A DNA stretch of 64,000 nt. Origin: DAIDKA01 sp036498905 (GTDB taxonomy: Bacteria; Pseudomonadota; Gammaproteobacteria; Steroidobacterales; Steroidobacteraceae). Made by a program: the position numbers and the translations under genes. This document shows positions 8,858 through 16,473 of the stretch, in pieces (position 1 is the first letter of the stretch; each line of letters begins with the position of its first letter). The stretch is taken from assembly GCA_036498905.1 (NCBI GenBank), contig DASYER010000144.1:13072-77071 (forward strand), given 5' to 3'. The notes beneath the pieces are model-generated. The model had not been told where the DNA came from and made no database searches. It saw nothing but the letters and a program-made list of their open reading frames with translations.

Positions 8858-9322
8858 ATGTTACGCATCAGCAAGTTGACCGACTATGCGACGGTGGTCC
8901 TCGCCGCCCTGGCCGAGCAGCCCGACCAGTTGCGGACGGCTGCGGCTCTGGCTGGGCGTACCCGCATTGCCGCTCCGACGGTGAGCAAGCTGCTCAAGCA
9001 GATGCATCGGGCGGGCCTGCTGACCTCGACGCGCGGATTGCACGGAGGCTATCAGCTCGCCCGCTCTCCGGCTCAGATCACCGTCGCGGCCATTCTCGAT
9101 GCCCTGGAGGGTCCCATCGCCGTTACCGACTGCTCGGGCGGCCATGGGCAGTGCGGTATCGAACACAACTGCCGCGTCGCGCCGGTGTGGCAGCGCCTGA
9201 ACGTTGCCATCCGCCGCGCCTTGAGTGATGTGACGCTCGCCGAGCTGGCCGGCCTGGATACCGTTCAGCCCCGATTGCCCGTTCTCGAACATGAAATCAA
9301 ATTTGCAGCGCGCCATGACTGA
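8858..9322 (+). CDS. Rrf2 family Fe-S regulator of the suf operon
   Basis: A 154-residue winged-helix repressor. The helix-turn-helix is at about 28-60 (RIAAPTVSKLLKQMHRAGLL, then the wing STRGLHGGYQLAR). Three cysteines, Cys92, Cys99 and Cys105, form the Fe-S ligand cluster; IscR uses Cys92, Cys98 and Cys104. It belongs to the group annotated as SUF system Fe-S cluster assembly regulator and is the first gene of the operon, overlapping sufB by eight bases. Expected role: repress suf when loaded with cluster, derepress under iron or oxidative stress. Confidence 0.92.
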   Translation: MLRISKLTDYATVVLAALAEQPDQLRTAAALAGRTRIAAPTVSKLLKQMHRAGLLTSTRGLHGGYQLARSPAQITVAAILDALEGPIAVTDCSGGHGQCGIEHNCRVAPVWQRLNVAIRRALSDVTLAELAGLDTVQPRLPVLEHEIKFAARHD

Positions 9323-10763
9323 GACGACTACCGATCTGGAAGAGTTGGTCGGCCGCCAGTACCAACACGGCTTCGTCACGGACATCGAGTCCGAGACCGT
9401 GCCCCCGGGTCTGGATGAAGATGTGGTGCGGCTGATCTCGCAGAAGAAGGGTGAGCCGGAGTTCCTGCTGCAATGGCGCCTGAAGGCCCTGCGGCACTGG
9501 TTTACCCTGCGCGAGCCGCACTGGGCACATGCCAAATATCCGGCCATCGACTATCAGTCGATTTCGTACTACTCAGCCCCGAAGGCCAGAACCGACGGCC
9601 CGAAGAGCCTGGAGGAAGTCGACCCGAAGCTGTTGGAGACCTACGCCAAACTCGGCGTACCGCTGCACGAGCGGGCGCGGCTGGCCGGCGTCGCGGTGGA
9701 TGCGGTATTCGACAGCGTCTCGGTGGCCACGACCTTCAAGGAACGCCTGTCGGCTGCGGGTGTCATCTTCTGTTCCTTCTCGGAGGCCGTCCGCAAACAC
9801 CCCGCGCTCATCGAGCAATACCTCGGGAGTGTCGTGCCGGTCGCGGACAACTTCTACGCTGCACTGAATTCGGCCGTGTTCTCCGACGGCTCCTTTGTCT
9901 ACATACCGAAGGGCGTGCGCTGCCCGATGGAGCTGTCCACGTACTTCCGCATCAACGCGGCCAATACCGGGCAGTTCGAGCGCACCTTGATCATCGCGGA
10001 TGTGGATTCGCACGTGAGCTACCTGGAAGGGTGCACGGCCCCGATGCGCGATGAAAACCAGCTGCACGCCGCGGTCGTGGAACTGGTGGCGCTCGACAAT
10101 GCCTTCATCAAGTACTCAACCGTACAGAACTGGTACCCCGGTGATGAGAATGGGCTGGGTGGGATCTACAATTTCGTGACCAAGCGCGGCGAGTGCCGCG
10201 GGCGCAATTCGCATATTTCCTGGACCCAGGTGGAGACCGGTTCGGCGATCACCTGGAAATACCCCAGCTGCGTGCTACGCGGCGACGGTTCGATCGGGGA
10301 GTTCTACTCGGTCGCGACCGTCAACAACTATCAGCAGGCCGACACCGGTACCAAGATGATCCACATCGGCAAGGACACGCGCAGCACGATCGTGTCCAAG
10401 GGCATCTCGGCCGGGCATGGCCAGAACTCCTACCGGGGCCTGGTGAAAATCCTGCCCAGCGCCACAGGCGCGCGCAATTTCACCCAGTGCGATTCGCTGC
10501 TGATGGGTGGCACCTGTGGCGCGCACACCTTTCCCTACGTGGAGGTCAAGAATCCGACTGCCACGGTGGAACACGAGGCCAGCACCTCCAAGATCAGCGA
10601 AGACCAGTTGTTCTACTGCCAGCAGCGCGGCGTAGCCACCGAGGATGCGGTGAACATGATCGTCAGCGGCTTCTGCAAATCCGTCTTCAAGGAGCTGCCG
10701 ATGGAATTTGCCGTCGAGGCCCAGAACCTGCTCGCCGTCAGCCTCGAAGGCGCCGTCGGCTGA
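9315..10763 (+). CDS. sufB: Fe-S cluster assembly scaffold SufB
   Basis: A 482-residue scaffold subunit of SufBCD, on which Fe-S clusters are built. Typical blocks are present: KYPAIDYQSISYYSAPK, YIPKGVRCPMELSTYFRIN, YLEGCTAP, and the C-terminal EHEASTSKISEDQLFYCQQRG. I start at ATG 9315 (MTETTTDLEEL); an in-frame ATG at 9291 would add eight residues and lengthen the overlap with the regulator gene from 8 to 32 bases. Followed by sufC after 32 bases. Confidence 0.96.
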   Translation: MTETTTDLEELVGRQYQHGFVTDIESETVPPGLDEDVVRLISQKKGEPEFLLQWRLKALRHWFTLREPHWAHAKYPAIDYQSISYYSAPKARTDGPKSLEEVDPKLLETYAKLGVPLHERARLAGVAVDAVFDSVSVATTFKERLSAAGVIFCSFSEAVRKHPALIEQYLGSVVPVADNFYAALNSAVFSDGSFVYIPKGVRCPMELSTYFRINAANTGQFERTLIIADVDSHVSYLEGCTAPMRDENQLHAAVVELVALDNAFIKYSTVQNWYPGDENGLGGIYNFVTKRGECRGRNSHISWTQVETGSAITWKYPSCVLRGDGSIGEFYSVATVNNYQQADTGTKMIHIGKDTRSTIVSKGISAGHGQNSYRGLVKILPSATGARNFTQCDSLLMGGTCGAHTFPYVEVKNPTATVEHEASTSKISEDQLFYCQQRGVATEDAVNMIVSGFCKSVFKELPMEFAVEAQNLLAVSLEGAVG

Positions 10764-10795
10764 AGCGCTAAAGTCATTTTTCGGACAAGTTCATC

Positions 10796-11545
10796 ATGTT
10801 AATAGTTGAAGATCTGCACGTCTCGGTAGGCAACACCCCCGTGCTCAAGGGCCTCACGCTCACGGTTCCGACCGGCGAGGTGCACGCCATCATGGGTCCG
10901 AACGGGTCGGGCAAGAGCACTCTGTCTTATGTGCTTGCCGGCCGCCCGGGCTACACGGTAACGGCAGGCTCGGTGACCTACGATGGCCAGGATCTGCTGG
11001 CGCTCGCGCCTGAGGAGCGTGCACGCAGCGGCGTGTTTCTCGGGTTCCAGTACCCGGTTGAAATCCCCGGGGTGAACAATGTCTATCTGCTCAAGGCGGC
11101 CCTCAACGCACAGCGCAAACAGCGTGGCCTGCAGGAGGTGGACGCCTTCGAGTTCCTGGGTGTGGTGCGCGAGAAAATGAAACTCATGCAGATGCCCGAG
11201 GCGTTCCTGTCGCGCGGCGTCAATGAAGGCTTCTCCGGTGGAGAGAAGAAGCGCAATGAGATCCTGCAGATGCTGGTGCTCGAACCGCGTCTGGTCATTT
11301 TGGATGAGACCGATTCGGGCCTCGACATCGATGCTCTGAAGGTTGTCGCGACCGGGGTCAACAGCCTGCGCGGCACCGAGCGCTCCTTCGTGCTGGTGAC
11401 CCATTACCAGCGGCTGCTGGATCACATCGTTCCCGACAAGGTGCATGTGCTGGCGGGCGGCCGCATCCTGCGCAGCGGCGATCACACCCTGGCCCACGAA
11501 CTGGAACGACGCGGCTACGACTGGGTGATCAGCGAGGCGGCATGA
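10796..11545 (+). CDS. sufC: Fe-S cluster assembly ATPase SufC
   Basis: A 249-residue ABC-type ATPase that drives conformational change in SufBCD. Walker A GPNGSGKST is near residue 36, the atypical signature NEGFSGGEKKRNE and Walker B LVILDETDSGLDIDAL follow, then the switch HYQRLL. Its stop overlaps the sufD start by four bases. Confidence 0.96.
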   Translation: MLIVEDLHVSVGNTPVLKGLTLTVPTGEVHAIMGPNGSGKSTLSYVLAGRPGYTVTAGSVTYDGQDLLALAPEERARSGVFLGFQYPVEIPGVNNVYLLKAALNAQRKQRGLQEVDAFEFLGVVREKMKLMQMPEAFLSRGVNEGFSGGEKKRNEILQMLVLEPRLVILDETDSGLDIDALKVVATGVNSLRGTERSFVLVTHYQRLLDHIVPDKVHVLAGGRILRSGDHTLAHELERRGYDWVISEAA

Positions 11546-12807
11546 GCAGCCCCCTTCTCACCCGCATCGCGGCCGAACACGCCGCGGCGCTTGCCTTGCA
11601 GCCGCTCGCAGGCACCCGCCTCACGCAGCGGCGCAAGGCACTGCAGGGACTGCTTGAGCGCGGCCTGCCGACGGTGCGCGATGAAAACTGGCGCTATGCC
11701 AACCTGCGCATTCTCGAGAACGCGGATTTCACGCCCGGCACTGCCGTCGCGGGCACCGAGGCCATCGAGCTGCCGGCAGCCATCGAGGGTTTCACGCGCT
11801 TGGTCTTCATCGACGGCCGGTTTGCACCACAGCTCTCGGCACCTCTCGGCGCCGTCGCGGCGGCCACGGTGACGCGCCTGCAGGGCGAACTGCCGACCGA
11901 TGCGCAGCCCTTCGCGTTGCTGAATGAGGCCTTTGCCGAGGACGGCGCCGATATCCAGGTCGCGGCCAACGCGGCCACGGTCGATGTCGAAGTTGTTTTC
12001 TACAGCGCCGCGCCCACGGCCGTCTATCCGCGCCTGAATGTTCACTTGAGCTCCAATGCGCGACTGCGCCTGATCGAGCGGCATATCGGCCGGGTGAAGA
12101 CGGCCCAGTTCATCAATTCGGTCGTGCGTATCGAACTTGGCGCGGGCGCTTCCTTGAATCATTACCGGCTGCAGGAGAGCGGTGCTGCGACCTCATGGAC
12201 GGACACGCTACGCGCAACCCTCCACCGTGACGCCAGCTACCACCTGCACCTGCTGCAGCTCGGGGCACTGGCCGCCCGCTCGACGGCAAATATCGAGTTG
12301 GCCGGCACCGCGGCTCGCACCACCATCGATACCGTCGCGCTTGCGGACGGCCGGCAGGTCCACGACACCATGATTGTCGTCGACCACCAGGCCACCCATA
12401 CCCGCACCGAGGAGAACTTCCGCGGCATCGCCGGCGGGCGCTCGCGCATCGGTTTCAATGGTCTGATCATCGTGCGTGACAGTGCCCAGCACGCCGATTC
12501 GGCGCAGTCCCTGAAGGGCCTGATCGCCGGCAGTGAAGCTGAAATCGACTTACGGCCGCAGCTGGAGATCAATACCGATGAAGTGCGCTGCAGCCACGGC
12601 GCCACCACCGGCAAGCTGGATGACACCATGCTGTTCTATCTGCTCAGCCGCGGCATTACCCCCGAGGTCGCCCAACGCCTGCTGAAGTGGGCATTCATTA
12701 CCGATGTGGTCGCGAAGATCGATGTCCCGGCACTGCGCACCCACGTGCAGCGCAGTCTCGCCAGCCACATGCAGGACGCGCAGAGCCTTGAGGAGCTGTT
12801 GTCATGA
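11542..12807 (+). CDS. sufD: Fe-S cluster assembly protein SufD
   Basis: A 421-residue SufB paralogue that completes SufBCD and is needed for iron acquisition. The N-terminal helical part contains RDENWRYANLRIL, and the C-terminal half carries the beta-helix core with CSHGATTGKLDDTMLFYLLSRG and the last block LLKWAFITDVV. ATGA overlaps at both ends place it firmly in the operon. Confidence 0.95.
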   Translation: MSSPLLTRIAAEHAAALALQPLAGTRLTQRRKALQGLLERGLPTVRDENWRYANLRILENADFTPGTAVAGTEAIELPAAIEGFTRLVFIDGRFAPQLSAPLGAVAAATVTRLQGELPTDAQPFALLNEAFAEDGADIQVAANAATVDVEVVFYSAAPTAVYPRLNVHLSSNARLRLIERHIGRVKTAQFINSVVRIELGAGASLNHYRLQESGAATSWTDTLRATLHRDASYHLHLLQLGALAARSTANIELAGTAARTTIDTVALADGRQVHDTMIVVDHQATHTRTEENFRGIAGGRSRIGFNGLIIVRDSAQHADSAQSLKGLIAGSEAEIDLRPQLEINTDEVRCSHGATTGKLDDTMLFYLLSRGITPEVAQRLLKWAFITDVVAKIDVPALRTHVQRSLASHMQDAQSLEELLS

Positions 12808-14057
12808 GCGCCACACCCCTGCGGGCCGCCGCGCGCGCCGCATACGATGTCGAACGCGTGCGCCGCGACTTCCCGATTCTCAACCGCACCGTCCACGGCA
12901 AGCCGTTGGTTTATCTGGACAGTGCCGCCTCCGCCCAGCGCCCGCTGGCTGTGATCCGTGCCGTCGATGACTACGAGACGCGCTCTCATGCCAATGTACA
13001 TCGCGGCGTGCACGCACTGAGCCAGGAGGCCACCGCCGCCTTTGAAGGCGCACGCGAGCGCGTGCGCCGCTTCCTCAATGCGCGCTCGGTGCGCGAAATC
13101 ATCTTCACCCGCGGCACCACCGAGGCGATCAACCTGGTCGCAAACTCATGGGGTCGCGGGCGGCTCGGGCCCGGCGATGAAATCCTCATCACGGCGCTGG
13201 AGCACCACGCCAATATCGTGCCCTGGCAGATGCTGCGCGATGCCACCGGCTGCTCCCTCGTGGTCGCGCCCATCGACAGGTCCGGAGAGCTCATCATGGA
13301 TGAGTTCCACCGCCTGCTGAGCCCGCGAACCCGCATCGTGGCCGTCGCGCATGTCTCGAATGCGCTGGGAACCATACTGCCTGTCGCAGAAATCATTGCG
13401 GCCGCCCACGCACGCCACGTACCGGTGCTGGTGGACGGCGCGCAGGCCATTGCCCATACCCGGGTTGATGTCCAGGCGCTCGGCGCCGACTTCTACGCCT
13501 TTTCGGGTCACAAACTGTACGGCCCGACCGGCATCGGCGTGCTCTACGGCCGCGAGGAGCTGCTTGCCGAGATGCCGCCCTGGCAGGGGGGCGGCGACAT
13601 GATCCTGAATGTGACCTTCGAGCGCACCACGTACAACGTGCTGCCCTACAAGTTCGAGGCCGGCACGCCGAACATGTCCGGGGCGGTGGGCCTGGGGGCC
13701 GCCATCGACTATGTCGAAACTCTGGGTGTGGAGAATATCGCCGCCCATGAGCACGCGCTGCTCGAGGCTGCCACGGCGCAGCTGAACGAGATTCCGGGCC
13801 TGACCCTGATCGGCACCGCCGCACACAAGGCCGCGGTGGTGTCCTTTGTAATGCAGCGTATCCATCCCCATGATCTGGGGACCATCCTCGATGCCGAAGG
13901 GGTCGCGGTCAGGACCGGTCATCATTGCGCCCAGCCGGTGATGGACTTCTTTTGCATACCGGCGACGGCACGGGCTTCGTTCGCCTGTTACAACACGCTG
14001 GCAGAAGTGCATCAGCTTGCCGCGGCATTGCGGCACGCGCAGGAGGTTTTTGGCTGA
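12804..14057 (+). CDS. sufS: Cysteine desulfurase SufS
   Basis: A 417-residue PLP enzyme of class II that takes sulfur from cysteine. The PLP lysine is Lys237 in FSGHKLYGPTG and the catalytic cysteine is Cys375 in RTGHHCAQPVM. The N-terminus RRDFPILNRTVHGKPLVYLD is standard. The stop (TGA, last base 14057) shares one base with the sufU start, and SufU is the expected sulfur acceptor here because no sufE is present in the operon. Confidence 0.95.
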   Translation: MSATPLRAAARAAYDVERVRRDFPILNRTVHGKPLVYLDSAASAQRPLAVIRAVDDYETRSHANVHRGVHALSQEATAAFEGARERVRRFLNARSVREIIFTRGTTEAINLVANSWGRGRLGPGDEILITALEHHANIVPWQMLRDATGCSLVVAPIDRSGELIMDEFHRLLSPRTRIVAVAHVSNALGTILPVAEIIAAAHARHVPVLVDGAQAIAHTRVDVQALGADFYAFSGHKLYGPTGIGVLYGREELLAEMPPWQGGGDMILNVTFERTTYNVLPYKFEAGTPNMSGAVGLGAAIDYVETLGVENIAAHEHALLEAATAQLNEIPGLTLIGTAAHKAAVVSFVMQRIHPHDLGTILDAEGVAVRTGHHCAQPVMDFFCIPATARASFACYNTLAEVHQLAAALRHAQEVFG

Positions 14058-14530
14058 TGGAGTTGAAGGACCTGTACCGCGATGTGATCCTGGATCACAA
14101 CCGGCAGCCGCGTAACTTTGGCCGCCTGGATCCGGCGGATGCCACGGCCGATGGGCACAATCCCCTGTGCGGAGACCGGCTGAGCGTCTCGCTGCGCCTC
14201 GCGGGCGACAAGATCACGGACATCCGCTTCGAAGGCGCGGGCTGCGCGATCTCGACGGCGTCAGCCTCATTGATGAGCGAGGCGGTCAAGGGCCGCGATC
14301 GCGCCGCGGTGCACGAATTGTTCAAGCATATTCACGCCCTGCTCACGCAAACCGACGCGCCGATGGATGCCTCTTTGGGCAAGCTCGCCGCATTGTCCGG
14401 CGTTCGCGAATTCCCCTCGCGGGTGAAGTGCGCGAGCCTGTGCTGGCACACCCTCAATGCCGCGCTGGATCGCGGCGGCACGATCTCCACGGAAGCCGGC
14501 AACGAGTCTTCCTCGGAAGAGCTGCGATGA
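14057..14530 (+). CDS. sufU: SUF sulfur-transfer protein SufU
   Basis: A 157-residue IscU-like zinc protein that accepts sulfur from SufS. The metal and sulfur ligands are all present: NPLCGD (Cys/Asp), GAGCAIS, and KCASLCWH near the C-terminus. The ATG at 14057 follows AGGAGG by nine bases and begins MELKDLYRDVILDH, the family N-terminus. A longer frame from 13925 lies inside sufS and is not credible. SufU is best known from Gram-positive bacteria, but suf operons with SufU and SufT also occur in proteobacteria. Confidence 0.92.
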   Translation: MELKDLYRDVILDHNRQPRNFGRLDPADATADGHNPLCGDRLSVSLRLAGDKITDIRFEGAGCAISTASASLMSEAVKGRDRAAVHELFKHIHALLTQTDAPMDASLGKLAALSGVREFPSRVKCASLCWHTLNAALDRGGTISTEAGNESSSEELR

Positions 14531-15078
14531 GGTCACACGAAAACGAGCCGGTGGTGATCTACCGCGAGGTCAAGGCCGTGGTGGTGCCTGCCGGTCAGGA
14601 AGTGACCCTCAAACCCGGTCAGACGGGCTATATCACCCAGGCGCTCGGGGGCAGCTTCACGGTCTACATCGACGGCAATCTGTATCGATTGGCGGGCACC
14701 GACGCCGACGCCATCGGCAAAGAGGTGCTGAAGGTTCCCGAGTTACCCGTGAATGCCACTGAAAACGACGTGCTGGATGCGGTGTGGGCGCAGCTGCGGA
14801 CCTGTTTCGACCCGGAAATTCCCATCAACATCGTCGAACTCGGACTGGTGTACGACTGCGCGGTGAACCCGAAGGAAGACGGCACGCGCAGTGTCGATAT
14901 CAAGATGACGCTCACCGCACCGGGTTGTGGCATGGGCGACATTCTCGTCGATGACGCAACCGATAAGATCAAGATGATCCCCACCGTCAGCGAGGCGAAG
15001 GTCGAACTGGTGTTCGATCCGCCGTGGAATCAGTCCATGATGACCGAGGCGGCCCGGCTCCAGACCGGGATGTTCTGA
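14527..15078 (+). CDS. sufT: Putative Fe-S cluster assembly factor SufT (DUF59/MIP18 domain)
   Basis: A 183-residue protein whose C-terminal part (about 80-170) is a DUF59/MIP18 domain: VWAQLRTCFDPEIPINIVEL and TAPGCGMGDILVDD. The N-terminal 75 residues are the small beta-rich extension seen in SufT proteins. SufT acts in Fe-S protein maturation, probably in delivering clusters to targets. The start ATG overlaps the sufU stop (ATGA). Confidence 0.88.
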   Translation: MRSHENEPVVIYREVKAVVVPAGQEVTLKPGQTGYITQALGGSFTVYIDGNLYRLAGTDADAIGKEVLKVPELPVNATENDVLDAVWAQLRTCFDPEIPINIVELGLVYDCAVNPKEDGTRSVDIKMTLTAPGCGMGDILVDDATDKIKMIPTVSEAKVELVFDPPWNQSMMTEAARLQTGMF

Positions 15079-15079
15079 C

Positions 15080-15397
15080 GTGCCGGCTCAGTGGATCGAT
15101 GTCGGTGCGGCCGACAGAGTGCGCGAGGATCGCGCGTACAGCACCGAGGTGGACGGCGTTCCCATCGTCATCGCGCGCTGCGGCAGTGAGTTCTACGCCA
15201 TGGAGGACCGCTGCACCCACGATGGTGAGTCCTTCGCGGCCGCCGATGTCGAGGACTGCGAAATCATCTGTCCGCGCCACTTCGCGCGCTTCTGCCTGAA
15301 GACCGGCGCGGCCCTCTCCCCGCCCGCCTACGAGCCTGCACGCACCTTCAAGGTGCGCGTCGAAAGCGGCCGACTGCTGGTGGAAACGCAAAACTGA
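15080..15397 (+). CDS. Rieske [2Fe-2S] ferredoxin of the suf operon
   Basis: A 105-residue Rieske ferredoxin, usually named non-heme iron oxygenase ferredoxin subunit. Cluster ligands are Cys45/His47 (CTHDG) and Cys64/His67 (CPRHFARF). The residue after His67 is Phe where most Rieske proteins have Gly. It begins with GTG one base after the sufT stop. No oxygenase is nearby, so an electron-transfer role for the Suf system itself is more likely than ring hydroxylation; this is inference from position. Confidence 0.87.
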   Translation: MPAQWIDVGAADRVREDRAYSTEVDGVPIVIARCGSEFYAMEDRCTHDGESFAAADVEDCEIICPRHFARFCLKTGAALSPPAYEPARTFKVRVESGRLLVETQN

Positions 15398-15445
15398 TAC
15401 CGGAACGATCGCCCTTCTTCAATTCTCACAATCATTGGTACTTTT

Positions 15446-16354
15446 ATGTCGGACTCCACAACTGAAATCGCAACCATCAAGGCCCTGATGAAGGGCGCGT
15501 CGGTCGAAATGACCTGCAAGGACACCGAGCACCTGGCCGAGGTGGCAAAGTTCCTGCCGCCCGGCACGGACATCTTCATCGCCCTGTTTCCGACTCAGAC
15601 CTTCGAGGAACTCACCGAGGCAGCTCGCGCCGTGAAGGCGGTGGGTTTCACTGCCGTGCCGCACGTGCCGGCGCGCCGCATCAAGGACGTAGCCCAGGTT
15701 GCGCAGATCGCCAAAGGCTTCGCCGCGGCCGGCGTCGACAAATTCCTGCTGGTCGCGGGCGACATGACGACGGCGGAAGGTGCTTTCGATTCGACCATCG
15801 GCGTGCTCGCCAGCGGCGAGTTCGCCAAGGCCGGGATCAAGAGGATGTACATGGCCGGCCACCCGGAAGGCCATGCGCACATGACGACCGAGCAGCTGCG
15901 CGAATACGAGCAGAAGAAGATCGCGCTCACCACGGAGCAGGGCGTGGAGCTGACTTTCGTCACCCAGGTCGTGTTCGAGCCCGAACCCTTCATCGAATGG
16001 GAGCACACCCTGCGCCGCACCGGAGTGCGCAACGCCGTGCGCGCAGGTCTGCCGGGCCCCGCCAGCCTCAAGACTTTGCTGCGCTACGCGAAGATCTGCG
16101 GCGCCGGCGCGTCGATGCGCGCACTCATGGGCGGCGGCAAGATGGCGCTGGTCGCGAACCTGCTGGGTGACAGCGGCCCGGAGGAAACCATCCGCACGAT
16201 CGCGCGCGAGCAGGCGGCGGGCAAGGTGAACTTCAATGGCCTGCACTTCTTCGCCTTCGGCGGTTTTCTGAAGACCAGCAAGTTCGTGGCGGCGATCCAG
16301 CAGGGCAACATCACCCTCGACTCCAAGGGCGAGGCGTTCAAGGTCCACGTCTGA
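15446..16354 (+). CDS. Methylenetetrahydrofolate reductase family protein
   Basis: A 302-residue FAD-dependent TIM-barrel protein of the MetF type, expected to interconvert methylene- and methyl-tetrahydrofolate. Core elements are AVPHVPARRI, FLLVAGD and the late FNGLHFFAFGGF. It resembles the MetF-like subgroup found with one-carbon demethylation genes rather than the housekeeping MetF beside methionine genes; no methyltransferase is adjacent. Separated by 48 bases from the suf operon and followed by a terminator-like hairpin. Confidence 0.82.
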   Translation: MSDSTTEIATIKALMKGASVEMTCKDTEHLAEVAKFLPPGTDIFIALFPTQTFEELTEAARAVKAVGFTAVPHVPARRIKDVAQVAQIAKGFAAAGVDKFLLVAGDMTTAEGAFDSTIGVLASGEFAKAGIKRMYMAGHPEGHAHMTTEQLREYEQKKIALTTEQGVELTFVTQVVFEPEPFIEWEHTLRRTGVRNAVRAGLPGPASLKTLLRYAKICGAGASMRALMGGGKMALVANLLGDSGPEETIRTIAREQAAGKVNFNGLHFFAFGGFLKTSKFVAAIQQGNITLDSKGEAFKVHV

Positions 16355-16409
16355 ACGGCGGCAAACCGCCACGGGCGCGGTCCGGGGAATCGGATTCCTA
16401 CCGGGCCGC

Positions 16410-16436
16410 GCCGTTCGCGGTCCCGCCGCGAACGGC
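16410..16436 (+). terminator. Terminator-like hairpin after the MetF-like gene
   Basis: A perfect stem (CCGTTCGCGG 16411-16420 with CCGCGAACGG 16426-16435, plus one more G-C pair outside) closes a five-base loop and is followed by CTTAT. The U-run is short, so efficiency is doubtful. Confidence 0.45.
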
Positions 16437-16473
16437 CTTATACTCGCGCCGACAACCAGAAGCGAGCACAACT

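Noticed and set aside
13146..14036. Minus-strand open frame of 296 codons within sufS
   Set aside because: Composition shadow of sufS; the sequence has no known motif and no ribosome site.
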